Source: Apostichopus japonicus (Eukaryota; Echinodermata; Holothuroidea; Aspidochirotida; Stichopodidae). From it: a DNA stretch of 64,000 nt. Position numbers and translations under genes: made by a program. Below are positions 1 to 11,882 of this stretch, in pieces; the first letter of the stretch is position 1, and each line of letters starts with the position of its first letter. The stretch covers positions 4,496,001 to 4,560,000 of the forward strand of contig NC_092570.1 in NCBI RefSeq assembly GCF_037975245.1, read 5' to 3'. The notes below the pieces were generated by a model. That model was not told where the DNA came from. It ran no database searches and was given only the letters and a program-made list of their open reading frames with translations.

Positions 1-1139
1 ATAAGATTAATGAAAAATTCATACATGGATCCTTAAGATGAACTGATTCCCCAAAGCTATGAAAAGTTTCACTCTGCTTGGGAGATCATTCACTTGACAT
101 ATGGTATTCACAATTTTGGACTTGGTGGCCCAAACTTTCACTTTCATAATATTGGTGATCCTGGTGGGGGATGCTGTAGCCTGGGAAAGGGGTGTATAGG
201 GAGAAAGTATCCCCCTCCCATTAATTTGAGAAATTGTTTGTCTTTATTGTGGTACTTAGTTGCAAATAAAATTTAAAGCAATTGACCTACATATTTTACT
301 TTTTTTCCTCTCGAATATCGGCAATTTCTTTTTTTCCTTAAAAATTTTTTGGTGACCTTTCAAACTTTTCTGGCGACTTGAAAAAAAAAGAAAAAAGAAT
401 GCGTCCAACAGCTTGAATACCAGGGTGGTAGATCACAGACTTGAGCAAGTCTAAAACTGAGGAGGCGGAGCCTCCACTATGTTACGGCTTGAACATATTA
501 TATATATTTATTATTTGTTACTGCAGGGATTTGTGTCAAGAAATACTGCAGCAGCTGCAGCAAGGCTGAATTAATATCAAACGAGAGATTTATCGAGGCA
601 GACCAGTGATGCATTTTGTGTGAAACAGTTTAACTCAAATGATTATGTCCTACATAGCTAGGCTACAAGTTGCTACAACCTTGTTAGCCAGTGCTGTGTA
701 AGAGCTTTGTAGATGTTAGTTCCAAATATTGCTTAGACGATGATGGTTTTCAACACACTGTTTTCGAATGATCTCAGTAATCACTGACATAAGGAAATGC
801 CAAAAAAATTTGGGAAATTGAGATTTCAGATGCCTTGATTAGAACCTGACCCTATATCAAAACAGTCTTACTACAAATAAACACCTATCATTAAACCAGA
901 TCATATTTCACAATCTATTTTCTATATCTGAGTTGTTACAGAGTTGTACAAACTCTGCGATGCACTTTTTTATTTAGTATTGATCAGAGAGTGTGACCCA
1001 AGCCATTCAGTGTTTGCAAATCTCATTTGCTACCTTTCCATCTTTTCTTAACATGTCTTCTGTTAAACGGTATCACCCCCTTTTGATCCTTGAGTAAACT
1101 GACTCCTTACAGCAAACAAAGTTCTCTAAAAATTCTCAC
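1..1139. other. ATG16L1 intron sequence, no exon recognised
   Basis: This stretch follows the donor after the exon ending at 1140 and should be intron of ATG16L1. It is AT-rich, with homopolymer runs near 300-400. No open segment on the minus strand resembles the linker or WD40 repeats of ATG16L1. Confidence 0.5.
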
Positions 1140-1568
1140 CTGCATTCTTTGTGATGTTTCTCCTCTAATTTCTGATGTATGACATCATTTCCTTTATTCA
1201 TATCATCTGCAACTCTAGCTTTATCCTGCATCCATCTTGTTATCAACTCTGTGTTTTCCTCTTGCACTTTTCGTAAGGTGTTTTCTAAGGTACTACACAT
1301 CAAGTGTAGGGTTTGTTGTTCATCCTTGAGAGCCTGGTAAGATACATGTCAAATAAATTTTTATATACATACATATAGATATATACATGTATAAACATAA
1401 TATAAGAAGCATAGCCAACAAAAGCTACAACTTAATCAACAAGCCTAGCGAAAATTTGTGTCCAAATGTCGTCATGGCAACCATTCAAAGACACCCCCTG
1501 ACCCCCCCCCAAAGGAAATATTTAGTCACGCTTGCAAAATTCAGTTGCCCGATGATCGCAGCAGTGCA

Positions 1569-1609
<41 letters not shown>

Positions 1610-4600
1610 ACTGTTTTAAGCCCTTATTTACCCCTCGGTACTTCATTTTCCCATACCCTGTCCAGACACCCATCTGCTTTCACACACCACCCAAAAAACC
1701 CTCCCCCACCCTTAAATAAACTTAGATTTTCACTAAGTAGTTTCCTTGAATTATACGCTCATACGCTCATTCTATATATATAAAAGAAAAAGACACAAAA
1801 AAGGCAGACATAATTCTAAATTCATTATTTATCCAGTACTATTATAACTTCAACTCAAAAATAATGCAATAATTAAGCTAGTTTTCAGAACTTTTGCCAT
1901 ACTTTTAGAGAGAAAAGGGGTTAACCATGTAAAGGCTAATAGAAAATACAGGAACAAACAATAGAACAAATAATAGAAAATACAAGATTTTTTCAATTTT
2001 GTTTATCTTTCACATAAAGGTAATATTCCTGCCTTACTTTGGTTTGAAACAGCATTAGACTGCATACACTTGAGTAGGGTTGTACTGTATTACTCACCTC
2101 ATTAGCATGCTCTTTTTCAAGAATTGCTTTTTCTAGGTTCTTAATCGCATCTTCATATGCGTTGGCTTTAATAGCTATTTGTAAAAATCTGATGGTGAAA
2201 AAGAAACAATACTTGATAAAGGAAAACAATTAAGACTGAAAATTGATCAAAATATTAAGCACAGTAACTTTAAAGGTCTTTATGATAAAACAATATGGGA
2301 ATTTGACTTGTTTGCTTTTAAAGGTAAGGATGACAAAACGACTTCAGTCACTATTTTGCAGGAAAAGTTCTGTTCATCATATAATTGATAATGAACAAAA
2401 AACAAGGATCGCATGAAAGTTGTGAAAAAGATGAAAAATAAAGCAAAACAACGTCTTAGCCATCATGACAGTTGAAATGACATTGACATTGAAATAGTAA
2501 CATGCTTAATAACCATCCCAGAGACTGGGTAGGCAGAGCTTGTCTGGTGAAAGTGATACAAAAAATACAAATTATGTGGAATAGCTACCAAGTTACTGGT
2601 AGGGTGGAGGGAGAGGGAAGTTGGAGGGGTAGGGGGGAATGGGGGAGTTAAAGCATAACTTTTCACATAAGGTTACATGTATTGCCATCATTTACTATTT
2701 AGGGTACCTTAAGTGCCTGTTTCCACCAGCCACACCCCACCCCCCTCCAACAATGCCCCTATCCCCCTCCCCCAAAATACAAACAATAGGATATTATTCT
2801 TCCCCCATTGCTACACTATGACACTACATTTTCTAGGATGTTGAGAATCAGATTACCAACTACATGAATTCTTTAATAGTTTTGAAGAATGTAGTTGGGC
2901 TAGCCAGACAGGAAAATATTGCTTACAGTACAAGGTACAAATATCAATGTTGTGTTAAAGCAATGTGTATGGAATCTATCAAAACAGTCAACATAATTCA
3001 ACATTTCGCATACAGTCATAAAACATTCGACTGTACATAGAACTTTGTACTCTTCAGCTAAAGCCTATAAACAATACACAGAACCTGTACCTGGCCTTCG
3101 TTCTCATTTAAGCTTTAAAACCAGAAACTGGATGACGGTTGCAAATGCAGATATTCCAATCCTTACCTGTTTGTTTATTTACAAGTGATGGTCCTTACCT
3201 GTCTCCTACACTAGTTAATGAACTCTGACCTACTTAGCTTATTATCGCTGGTACAATTATTGCACTCCTCCATACTCCTCAACTGTCATAAAGCTAAAGC
3301 AGAGTGGGGTGAATATTTACAGCCTGAGACCACAAGGCTGGAATTGACTCACAGCACCGACTATAAATTGCAGATTTACAAATTGCAGACTATAAATTGC
3401 AGATCACAAATTGCTGTCAGTGCCCCCCCCCCCACTGTGCCCCTTGCTGCAATAGCGTTAAAACTTATCTGTTACCGACAGTAACAACTGCCGTGCCCCC
3501 CTTGAATCAAGTTGCTGTTGATGCCCTCTTTATTACCCAGATCATTAAAACTTTCAATATTAAATTAAATCAGGGCTCCAAAAATCATCTGAAACTCAAG
3601 CAAATATCTTTGCCAGTAAACAGCTATTAAGTAGTAGCGGGAAACCCAGAGTTGTTTTATGAATGCAACTCTTATGAATTGTTCCTGCTTCCTGTCAAGT
3701 CAGTTTGGTTTTTTCTCATACCTTGCAAGATATGCCTTGGTGCCCCTTTAAAGTTTTTGAAACTTGCCTTGATGCCCATTTGAGAGCTGAAAAAATTGCT
3801 GCAGCGCCCTGTCTATGAAATTTCCAAAGCAAAATATCTAACTTGCCGGTGTTTCTCTAGATCACTAAATCCAACTTTGGATCGGAGAGTGCGAGCACAG
3901 GAGGGCAGGTAAGAATGGAATTAAGTAAATATCACAATATACTAACACATCAATGCGTCTGGACATTATCCATTTACTGGTCTATTGAGATAATTCTACT
4001 GATTGCATACTGTACCTTGAACATGGCAGGCATATTACATAACAAAGGAAGGATGGCGCAACAACGATTTCTGCATTTGTTTTCACTTTCATGTTCGTCG
4101 GTCATTAACATCAAAATTACGCTAGAAACTGATAACTACAGTCACCTAGTATCAATTCTTGCAGCCTTTTGCTACCAACCAATTTCCAAAACTTTAAACT
4201 GGATCGTCACCATATCCAAAGAGGAGTAAGAACCTCATTAAAAAGAACAAAAAAACATTGGAAGTTTTAAGCACAAGTTAGACAGACTAACATTTGGGGG
4301 AAAAACTGATGAACTTCAAATAACAAAGCTTGTGATGTGGGTGACCCAACATGAAAATTGAACACAGTTGAGAAGGAGGTCTATGTCCAATAGACAACGA
4401 AATTATAAATGTTAGGCTACAACAGTGGGAAGTAGCTGATGCTCTGATCTAAGAATGCAAACATAATCATATAATACACAAAGAGTTCAGTTATGCTTAT
4501 AGGATGTGAGTTGATTAGCAGTGCTAAATACACAAAGACTCCAATTACTGTAATTTTTAATTGTCCCAGTATTAAAGTCTTTAAGTTTCAAACAAAAAAA

Positions 4601-7600
4601 CTTACTCTGCTTCCTTCGCCTGAGATTGTCTTTCATACTCTTTAATCTTTTCGTTGAGGTCGATGATGGTTTGTGCGTTCTAGAAAGAGGAAGGTCAAGT
4701 TTTTGTCAATCTTTTAAGTTGGTTTGTGAAAGAGGAATAACTGATGAAGCATTACAGTACTTTGTAAAGGCAACATTTGCACTTTTGGATTCACTCAATC
4801 TGCAAAGTGGCCAAAGTTTTGTCAAAAGAGTACCTTGTGACCGATTGTGTGATTATATAGTACACTGAGTACCAAAAAATAAAACATTGTTTAAAGACCA
4901 TCACAATGGAATGCATATAATTTGTACTTATATCTATGTATGTATTCACACACATATATATATTTTGTTTTGTTTTTCTTTTCTTTTCTTTTCTTTCTTT
5001 TCTTTCTTCGGGGAGTCTTCCACACTGTTAAGCTTTTAAGCTTTATGGAAGACTTCCTCCACTTTGTACTTTTGTGGCAAACAAATAAATAAATAAAAAC
5101 AATATAATCAGGCTTCTAAAACCAGAGCGGCCAAATAGAAATAGAATGAACTAAGGGTATAAAAGAAACAAAGTTCAAAGATATTGATGAATAATTTCAT
5201 ATTTCAGTTCTGTCATACCACATTTATGCGACACCTTCATTTAATCAAATCATACACATTCAGATAAAAGTATTGAAACCTGTGACTGATTAGCCAGTTG
5301 ATAACTGTTGATTACACTATATAGATAAAGTCACTCGGATAGTTAATGCTATGTTACCTCAGTTATATACACTCTGCCACATTGTGGGCATTGTGACTCT
5401 CGCAGATTAAGGAAATGAACAGGAAGTAATAGAATATATGATCTATCTTTGACACAGGTCAGATATATGTACTACAATGAAAATGACGCCAAATATTCAA
5501 CAATATATCAAGGCTGAAAAGGTACAAACTGTATACATGCACAACTAATATCTAAAAACATCTACTGAAAATTACCAAGCGTTAACAGTACTAGGTTAAA
5601 ACAAAGACTTCAACTGAAACTATTTATCAGCATAGGAGATAATGTTCATAAGTTGACTATTCCTCATCAGGAGATAAGAAAAGGTTGTTCTAAATATACT
5701 CCCTGATCCCTCACTCCTTCCTTCCTCCACACCTCCACCCCTCCCTCCCTCCCTCCCTCCCTCCAACCCCATCCACTTCTTCTCCCCTTTCACACAACGA
5801 ATATGGCATAATTGCTACCTGTCCTTTATTTCGATGTAGATCAGTCAATTCTTCTTGCAGCTTGAAAACCTTTCTCTCCAAGTCAGGTCCCACCTTGTTG
5901 CTAGTTTGAGTGACAGGACCGATTCTGGATGTTCCAAAAGTTATGAGAACAGCAAGGGATAAAACGAAGAATGAATGCGTAATGAAAATATCAAGGTTAA
6001 AAGAGAGATACTTTACTGTATTTACGGTGAAAACACTCGATCAGACAATTTATTTTATAAATATATCTTCAGACTATCAAAATATCTTTACAATCAACCC
6101 AAAGATATGATTTTACAGTATTGCTTCATGAATACACCATTCCATAAAATAATACAGCAGACATTGCAACAGTTATTAATATTTCACACTATCTCATCAG
6201 TATTTGCCAATTTATATTTGTAGTTAAGTAGTGAAACTAAAACATAATTTTGGAAACGATTTGAAAGTAACAAAATTAGAGAAAGTATTACATAATGAAA
6301 TACTGCTGTCATACAGAAGGTGTGTCCCAATTTGCCAAAATACAAGTTAAATATAAAAATTGTTTCCACACTTACCCTGAATCAGCCCTTATCTGCAATT
6401 CCAACTTTTCTTTCCTCAAATTGTCCACTAAATTAAGGAGACTCTGATTTTCTTTTTCTTGCTGTTCCAGTTGAATGCTTATCCTTTCGTCTGTAAAATT
6501 GATGGCAGAAAAATGACAAATTTCTTAGGATTGACTGGCAATGATATCACTTGTGGTGAAGAGCAAATGGATATGGGAAATGTCTATATGTATGGCATCA
6601 ACTGTCAATGCATCCGTCCAAGTCTTTGGCTTCTTGTAGGTCATTCACGATGTCATCCCAGGTCTACATGGAAATTACAACAGTCTCCGATCTCCAAGCT
6701 CTGATCTGCTTATTTTCAGATGCACCTGGATAAATTATTTGACATCAAATAGTGTGAATGTCTTAAAACTGACCATATTTATCACATAAATTGGTAAAAA
6801 CATGTACCTATCAGTTTTATCTTCACAAATTTCTATTACCTGTACAGTCAAATTTATTGTTTTAATGAAAACAAAATTTGATAAGTTGGAATATATAATC
6901 TAATAATATTAATCTAACACTGCAGTTGTGGGGAATAAGGCCCCTTTTGTTTCATTAGTAATATGGTGCTAAAACAAGCCTTTCATTGTTTCTCTTTAGC
7001 TCTGTCATCAGTAGACTAGTCACCAGCCTTGGCAACATATGCATTTACTACTAAATAAGCAGTGTCAACATATTATGTCATAGCAGTGCCAGTTGACCAG
7101 TGGCAACAGTTTCTTTAAAGGCATTAAAGACTCGTGCACAAAGAAACCTCTCATGCCGGTAATCTGACCTAGTTTCAAATAAGGTGTAACAGACATGTTA
7201 GACACCACCATCCATCCCAGAAAATACACACACAGCTTGCTACCGTCGGTAATTAGACACTAGTGTACAGTCAATACATGCAGCTACTGTCAATACCCAC
7301 AACACAGTGTACATAGCCGGGATGGACATCTCAGGTCTAGATAAAAGATAACAAGGTATCATGTTTCATTATTGTCTGCATTTTGTAGAGACAAGAAAAA
7401 ACTTCACTTGCAATCAACGGAAAGTTAACTTTTTCAGATGGCGGCACGCAGGGCGAGTCTTTAAGTTAAGAAAGGATGTTGCCATCTCCTGATTGGGCAG
7501 ATTAGTTGCTACCCTGTACCCCTGTTTTAGTCCTCTCTATGATTGTTCTTCCTGTTAAATGAACAAGCTGAGCACCCCTACCTGCCAAGCAGTGACGACC

Positions 7601-9793
7601 ACCTTTTGAAGTCAGGTAGGTAAACAATTATTACTGTGTAGAAAGTTTATGTTTGTATAGTTTTCACCAGAATGCTGTTAAAGGCATTGAAGACTCGCCC
7701 CAAACCGCGTTCCGACATGGTTAACAGAATTTTAGCACATAACTCAAAATTATCAATATAGATGCTGTGACACCAATATTGCAGCTAACCTGAAAAATAA
7801 ACAACAACTTGGCCTTTAAAATTGGATGTGCATTCCATTTTTGCTCTAAAATTCATCATCCTACAGGGAAAAAATGGTAATTTTATGCTGGGCTTTTCAT
7901 TGCCCTATGCATGTATATTGCTTTGGAACGTGACTAACTCACCTGTTGGTGATTATTATAAAAACTTTTCATTAATATTATGTCAATCCATACACTGTTT
8001 TAACATGTCAAGGACAAAATAAAGCTGTATCCCTACATGCTTCATTCTGCTTCCTGCCAAGAGTGAAGCGCACTACATTTCATAAATATTTCTCTATAAA
8101 TGTTGGATTTTTCACCTTTCATCAAGTTTTCCTCGGACTGATAAACTTGCAAATTGAACAGAATCATGAACATTTCTTGCTCTTGTATATATATGTAGGT
8201 AACACATTGCAGAAGCTAGATAGATGTTGTAATAAAGTGAGGAATTCACTGAGTGTGAGTAAAAACTTTTAGTTTATATAAATGCTCAAGTCTTTAGTGT
8301 ACCATAATTTGTCTCATCAAGCTACTTTATAGTAATACTTTCTATGTCCTATAAACAGTACTACATCAAAAACATTTTTCAAATGACACTTCCTTTGACA
8401 AATATTTATAAATTGACTTTTAATGTGAACCACAACAGGAGGAGAGTCATGGTAACACTGCCATTTTACTTGAGGGCTTAGTCCCACTAGTGCCAATGAT
8501 ATATGTAGCCTCAGGCTAGTTGAGCAAGAAACATTATTATCACTCCTAGTTAAGAATTGCCAAACATTTCCATTTCAATACAGCATTTGGTTGTTTCATT
8601 TCAATTCCTTAGCGCAACTCACTGTGCAATTCCCACAGGGAACATTTTCCCACTGCGATACCTTAAATATTTTACTGCCGATTTCAGTGGTTCAAGCAGT
8701 ATTTGACAGACAAACTTGTTCCAGTGAAATTTCTTTGCAAAAAGCTATTAACCTTACTGGACTTGGGGGGTCAAAGATACATACTTTGGAAAGTTTGAGT
8801 CCACACACTCCATTGAAAATGAAAGGTCAATATGACACCAAACACTTTTTGAAACACCCTCCTTTTTACTGTAACAATTTCCACAAACAAGCATTGTTTA
8901 CTTCCGTTCAAGCAGCATTACAAAGGGCATTAGTTGTAACTTTCCATTGATATAAAACTGGTAATTCATTCATCAATTCTTTCAATCAGACCTGATACCA
9001 ACCAACTTAAAGCCTTGTAAGAAAAACGCCGGATTCGCCATCTCCAATTGGCAAGAGATTTATTGTGTGTAAATCTGCACACAATGCTGTGTTACACTTG
9101 AAATCCTAGCCAATAATAGCGTAAGTGTCAGACTCAGAGGAATGTCGATTTTCACTAACACTAGGGGTAGTGTATGTAACATACATCAAACTAAGTAATA
9201 ATATTGACTAAAAGTGTGCAACAAAATATTTCCAATGCCTTTGGTTATAGATATTTTTAATCTTGTTTGCTTCTGTTTGAAATTTCACCCAAAAACAAAT
9301 ATAACGATTCATGAATTCGGTTTTGTGAGGTTACTTCAAATCGAACAGTTGTCCGTACAGATCCACAGAAAATTTGGATAAGCTCCATGAGTCATACACC
9401 TACTCACATTGGTTGTACTTATTGAGGCTTTTTATTGTATATTTTAGGGGAAAGTAATTGATATGGTCTGTTATTTGTCCTGTTGATATCCGCTTAATAA
9501 GCTGCTGAACATTGTCGTCTGTTCTGTAGTATAAGTAGGATGGTATTCTATTACATTGATATTGTAATAGAATATGTTAGTGTTCGGCCTAACGTTAGGC
9601 CTTACATTGAGGAAACGACAAAATTGCGGCATTTCATTTGACTAATGACAGATAATTTCGTGAAACAATGAATACCGAACGACTTACGAGATTCCATCAC
9701 ACTAGATAAATGTTTTTCTTTCTCATTTCGTCTTCGAAGACGTTGGAGGGTCGTTTTCCTCCAAGGAGATATCAAACTGACGGGAGCATCCAT
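1140..9793 (-). CDS. ATG16L1: ATG16L1 autophagy protein, N-terminal half (3' part outside window)
   Basis: Scaffold that carries the ATG12-ATG5 conjugate to the forming autophagosome and so directs LC3/ATG8 lipidation. Exons on the minus strand, 5' to 3': 9793-9688, 6490-6376, 5924-5819, 4679-4606, 2188-2098, 1333-1140. All join in phase and give 228 residues before the window edge. The start, beginning MDAPVSLISPWRKTTLQRLR, matches the ATG5-binding helix of the family (W11, then the RRR cluster at 21-23). The rest is coiled coil, including QEELTDLHRNKGQ and IIDLNEKIKEYER, which parallel the vertebrate segments QEELTELHKK and VIDLNNQMQRKDRE. The last exon holds LRKVQEENTELITRWMQDKA, close to vertebrate [20 protein letters not shown]. 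The C-terminal WD40 repeats must lie left of base 1; I saw no further exon in 1-1139. Intron 1 (6491-9687) contains two MITEs. Family assignment is secure; ATG16L1 versus a lineage-specific ATG16 paralogue is not separable here. Confidence 0.95.
1569..1606. repeat. (TA)n microsatellite
   Basis: About 19 uninterrupted AT dinucleotides in an ATG16L1 intron. It creates apparent reading frames on both strands that encode runs of Tyr-Ile; these are not genes. Confidence 0.95.
4955..5090. repeat. Pyrimidine-rich run, small hairpin and A-rich tail
   Basis: A TTTTC-type run (about 4960-5008) leads into an imperfect inverted repeat at 5012-5059: arms GGAGTCTTCCA and TGGAAGACTTCC around a central AAGCTTTTAAGCTT. 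An AAATAAATAAAT run follows. This arrangement is common at the 3' ends of dispersed retroelements, but no coding relic confirms one. Confidence 0.4.
7115..7464 (+). mobile_element. TTAA-flanked MITE, copy 1 (ATG16L1 intron 1)
   Basis: Non-autonomous DNA element of about 350 bp with no coding capacity. It starts TTAA then AGGCATTAAAGACTCG, and its interior matches the copies near 15.5, 55.2, 56.2 and 63.6 kb (for example ATGCCGGTAATCTGACCTAG). Its right end is degenerate, stopping at GGGCGAGTCTTTAA. A TTAA target with termini starting AGG fits the Kolobok/T2 group; piggyBac-like families also use TTAA. Confidence 0.85.
7678..7819. mobile_element. Short TTAA-flanked element sharing one MITE terminus
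   Basis: 142 bp bounded by TTAA on both sides. The first ~32 bases equal the reverse complement of the right end of the longer MITE family (AGGCATTGAAGACTCGCCCC). The rest is unrelated to that family and ends GGCCTTTAA. Probably a deletion derivative or a second MITE using the same transposase. Confidence 0.6.
9544..9574. repeat. Perfect 12-bp inverted repeat
   Basis: TATTCTATTACA and TGTAATAGAATA around a 7-base spacer, inside ATG16L1 intron 1 about 110 bases downstream of the exon 1 donor. It would form a hairpin in the pre-mRNA. Function unknown. Confidence 0.6.
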
Positions 9794-10776
9794 CTTGCAA
9801 AATTAGTTCAGTAAAATGTTTTGATTAAACCTTGGCAAGCCATTTGCGCCAATATTCCGCCATGTAATTTTCTGACGCGGTAACAACCCCAAACTAGACA
9901 TGTCTTTACTTGTTGTAGTTCCCTTTTTCATTATTATTATTATTGATTGTTACTTTACTGTGTTGTTTTCAGTAGATTGGTGCACTATACTGTCATATAC
10001 AGTTGCACTGATGTTCAACACAGTGCAGCCATGACAATACCAAACCTGAATGATAGTATTTATAATTAGTTGTACCCGACAATGACTACCGGATATATTT
10101 GTTTAGTTTAGACCAGAAAGAGCCGTCCTGACTATAAATGCCCTATATGGGAATAAAATGTATTGGATTAAACAGGTAGTCAAATGCATCCAAATGGTTG
10201 TAAACATAAATATATGGATCTCTTTGGTGGAATGAGGGATATATAATTATGTGTCAGTATCAGAATAACGAAAGTTACAACCTTTGCAACCCACACTAAA
10301 AGTACACTTTAAAATGTACGATATTCATCCGGCATAGAAGGCTCCGCCCAAGGTCATGAGAATTACGTGGTGAAGGTTTCAACATGTTTTGATCATCTGT
10401 TTTTTTTTTACTAGGGATGGGAATTTATTTGTCATTCGCAGCTTTCTCTATGCATTAAAATGCCATTGATACATCTGAATTGCGTGTACAAACTTGTTTC
10501 TGACGTCTGACGTCATAATGGATAGTGTTAGGTTATGAGGAAAGGCAAGCTCGAGAAAGACACGATACCATCATGACTGTAGTGTTACTTAATTCTTTGC
10601 GACTAGGAACAAATTTCAAACGATAAAGTTTCAATTTAATCAATCGTGTTGACTGTTTAGTTCTATGAAACTAAGATTTCCTGAGGTAGAAAGAAATCGT
10701 GGCATGAAATTGTCGCGGTGGAATGTAAACCGTATTAGTCAACCCCATTTAACCAACTTACTCGAAATGGGATAAA
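9794..10776. other. Upstream region of ATG16L1, no gene recognised
   Basis: Contains the presumed minus-strand promoter and 5' UTR of ATG16L1 just above 9793. There is no clear TATA box, CpG cluster or second gene that I can support. Confidence 0.4.
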
Positions 10777-11295
10777 CTAAAACGAATGACAGTGAATGAC
10801 CGAATGACAATTGACTTTGTACAGGGTTAATTATCATTCGCGAATGACAGCGAATGACAGCGAATGACAACGAATGACAACGAAGGACGGTGGTGAGTGG
10901 AGATAGAATGATTAATTGAGTGGAGTAAATGCGGTTATTGGTTTTCTGCGCAAAAATGATTTGAGGAAAATCGCATGTTACGTGGTTGCAGGGTTTTGGT
11001 GTAATTTACGGATAGCCTAAACCACAGGGAAAGTTTTTGAGTGAGAATGCGCTTGAGTGCTGTGCTTTTGACATTTACCTCTGTAGATTTACATAGAAAG
11101 ACAACTGAAGTAATGGTTAGGTGCTGGCTAATTGGTATGTTTGAAACTGATATATATTTTTGGGGAAAATTTCCGCCAGGGGGCGCCCTGTGCTGTCATT
11201 CACTGTCATTCGTTTTAGTCAACGCAATTTTTTAGTGTGTACAATATATTGTCATTCGTTATGTGTAACGCAATTGTCATTCGTTTTAGTAACAC
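10777..11295. mobile_element. Inverted-repeat element with 10-bp tandem units
   Basis: A 25-bp segment at 10777-10801 (begins ACTAAAACGAATGACAG) recurs exactly, inverted, at 11195-11219. Next to the left arm, units close to GCGAATGACA are repeated in tandem (about 10837-10890). Further inverted copies of the same word lie at 11254-11290. It looks like a fold-back type non-autonomous DNA element. No target duplication or transposase is visible, so the family is unknown. Confidence 0.55.
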
Positions 11296-11506
11296 CCCTC
11301 GAATCGCGTCATTCCGCCCCATACCTACCGGCGAGGGGAACATTTTCTTATGACTTGTTATACATTCGTGAAACCATTTTGAAATCCGACATCAGCAACC
11401 TGATATGAAAGTCCAGAAAACTTCTAGCAATAATAACGTGCTATAATTTGGGGCCTATACAGACTACCTTTAAATATTGAACGGAGCGATATGAATATGT
11501 TTTAGG

Positions 11507-11874
11507 CAGTGGCGTAGGATAGTACTTTTGAGTGGGGGGCTGAAGACTAATGGCCGGCCTGGGGGAGGGGTCTAAGGGGAGGGGGTGTCCCCCTCCCCTT
11601 TGGAATTTTTTGCATTTCCAGGTGGCCTCAGATGCAATTTGGTGCAATATAGCACACTTCAACACCCACTCCATTTTGTAAACTTAATTTTGTATTTTCA
11701 CCTGGCCTTAGATGCAATTTGGTGCTCCAAATGAGATTTTTTTCCTCATTTGGAAATGAAAAAGGGGTTTTCTGACTTGCGAACCGGGGGGGGCGGAATG
11801 ATACTTCCGCCCCTCCACATTTTTCACTGGGGGGGCTGGCGCCCCCCCCCAGCCCCCCGGTTCCTACGCCCTTG
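11507..11874. mobile_element. hAT-like MITE with 8-bp target duplication
   Basis: 368-bp element with ends CAGTGGCGTAGG and CCTACGCCCTTG, flanked by the identical 8-mer GTTTTAGG at 11499-11506 and 11875-11882. An 8-bp duplication with CA...TG ends is the hAT superfamily signature. The interior is G- and C-rich and repeats a ~25-base segment (GGCCTTAGATGCAATTTGGT type) twice. No coding capacity. Confidence 0.8.
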
Positions 11875-11882
11875 GTTTTAGG

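Noticed and set aside
1387-1719. Open frames on both strands with Tyr-Ile repeats
   Set aside because: They arise from the (TA)n microsatellite in an ATG16L1 intron.
2580-2790. Inverted G-rich/C-rich pair as a structured element
   Set aside because: The G-run block (2596-2647) and C-run block (2733-2775) are only loosely complementary. Low-complexity composition explains them.
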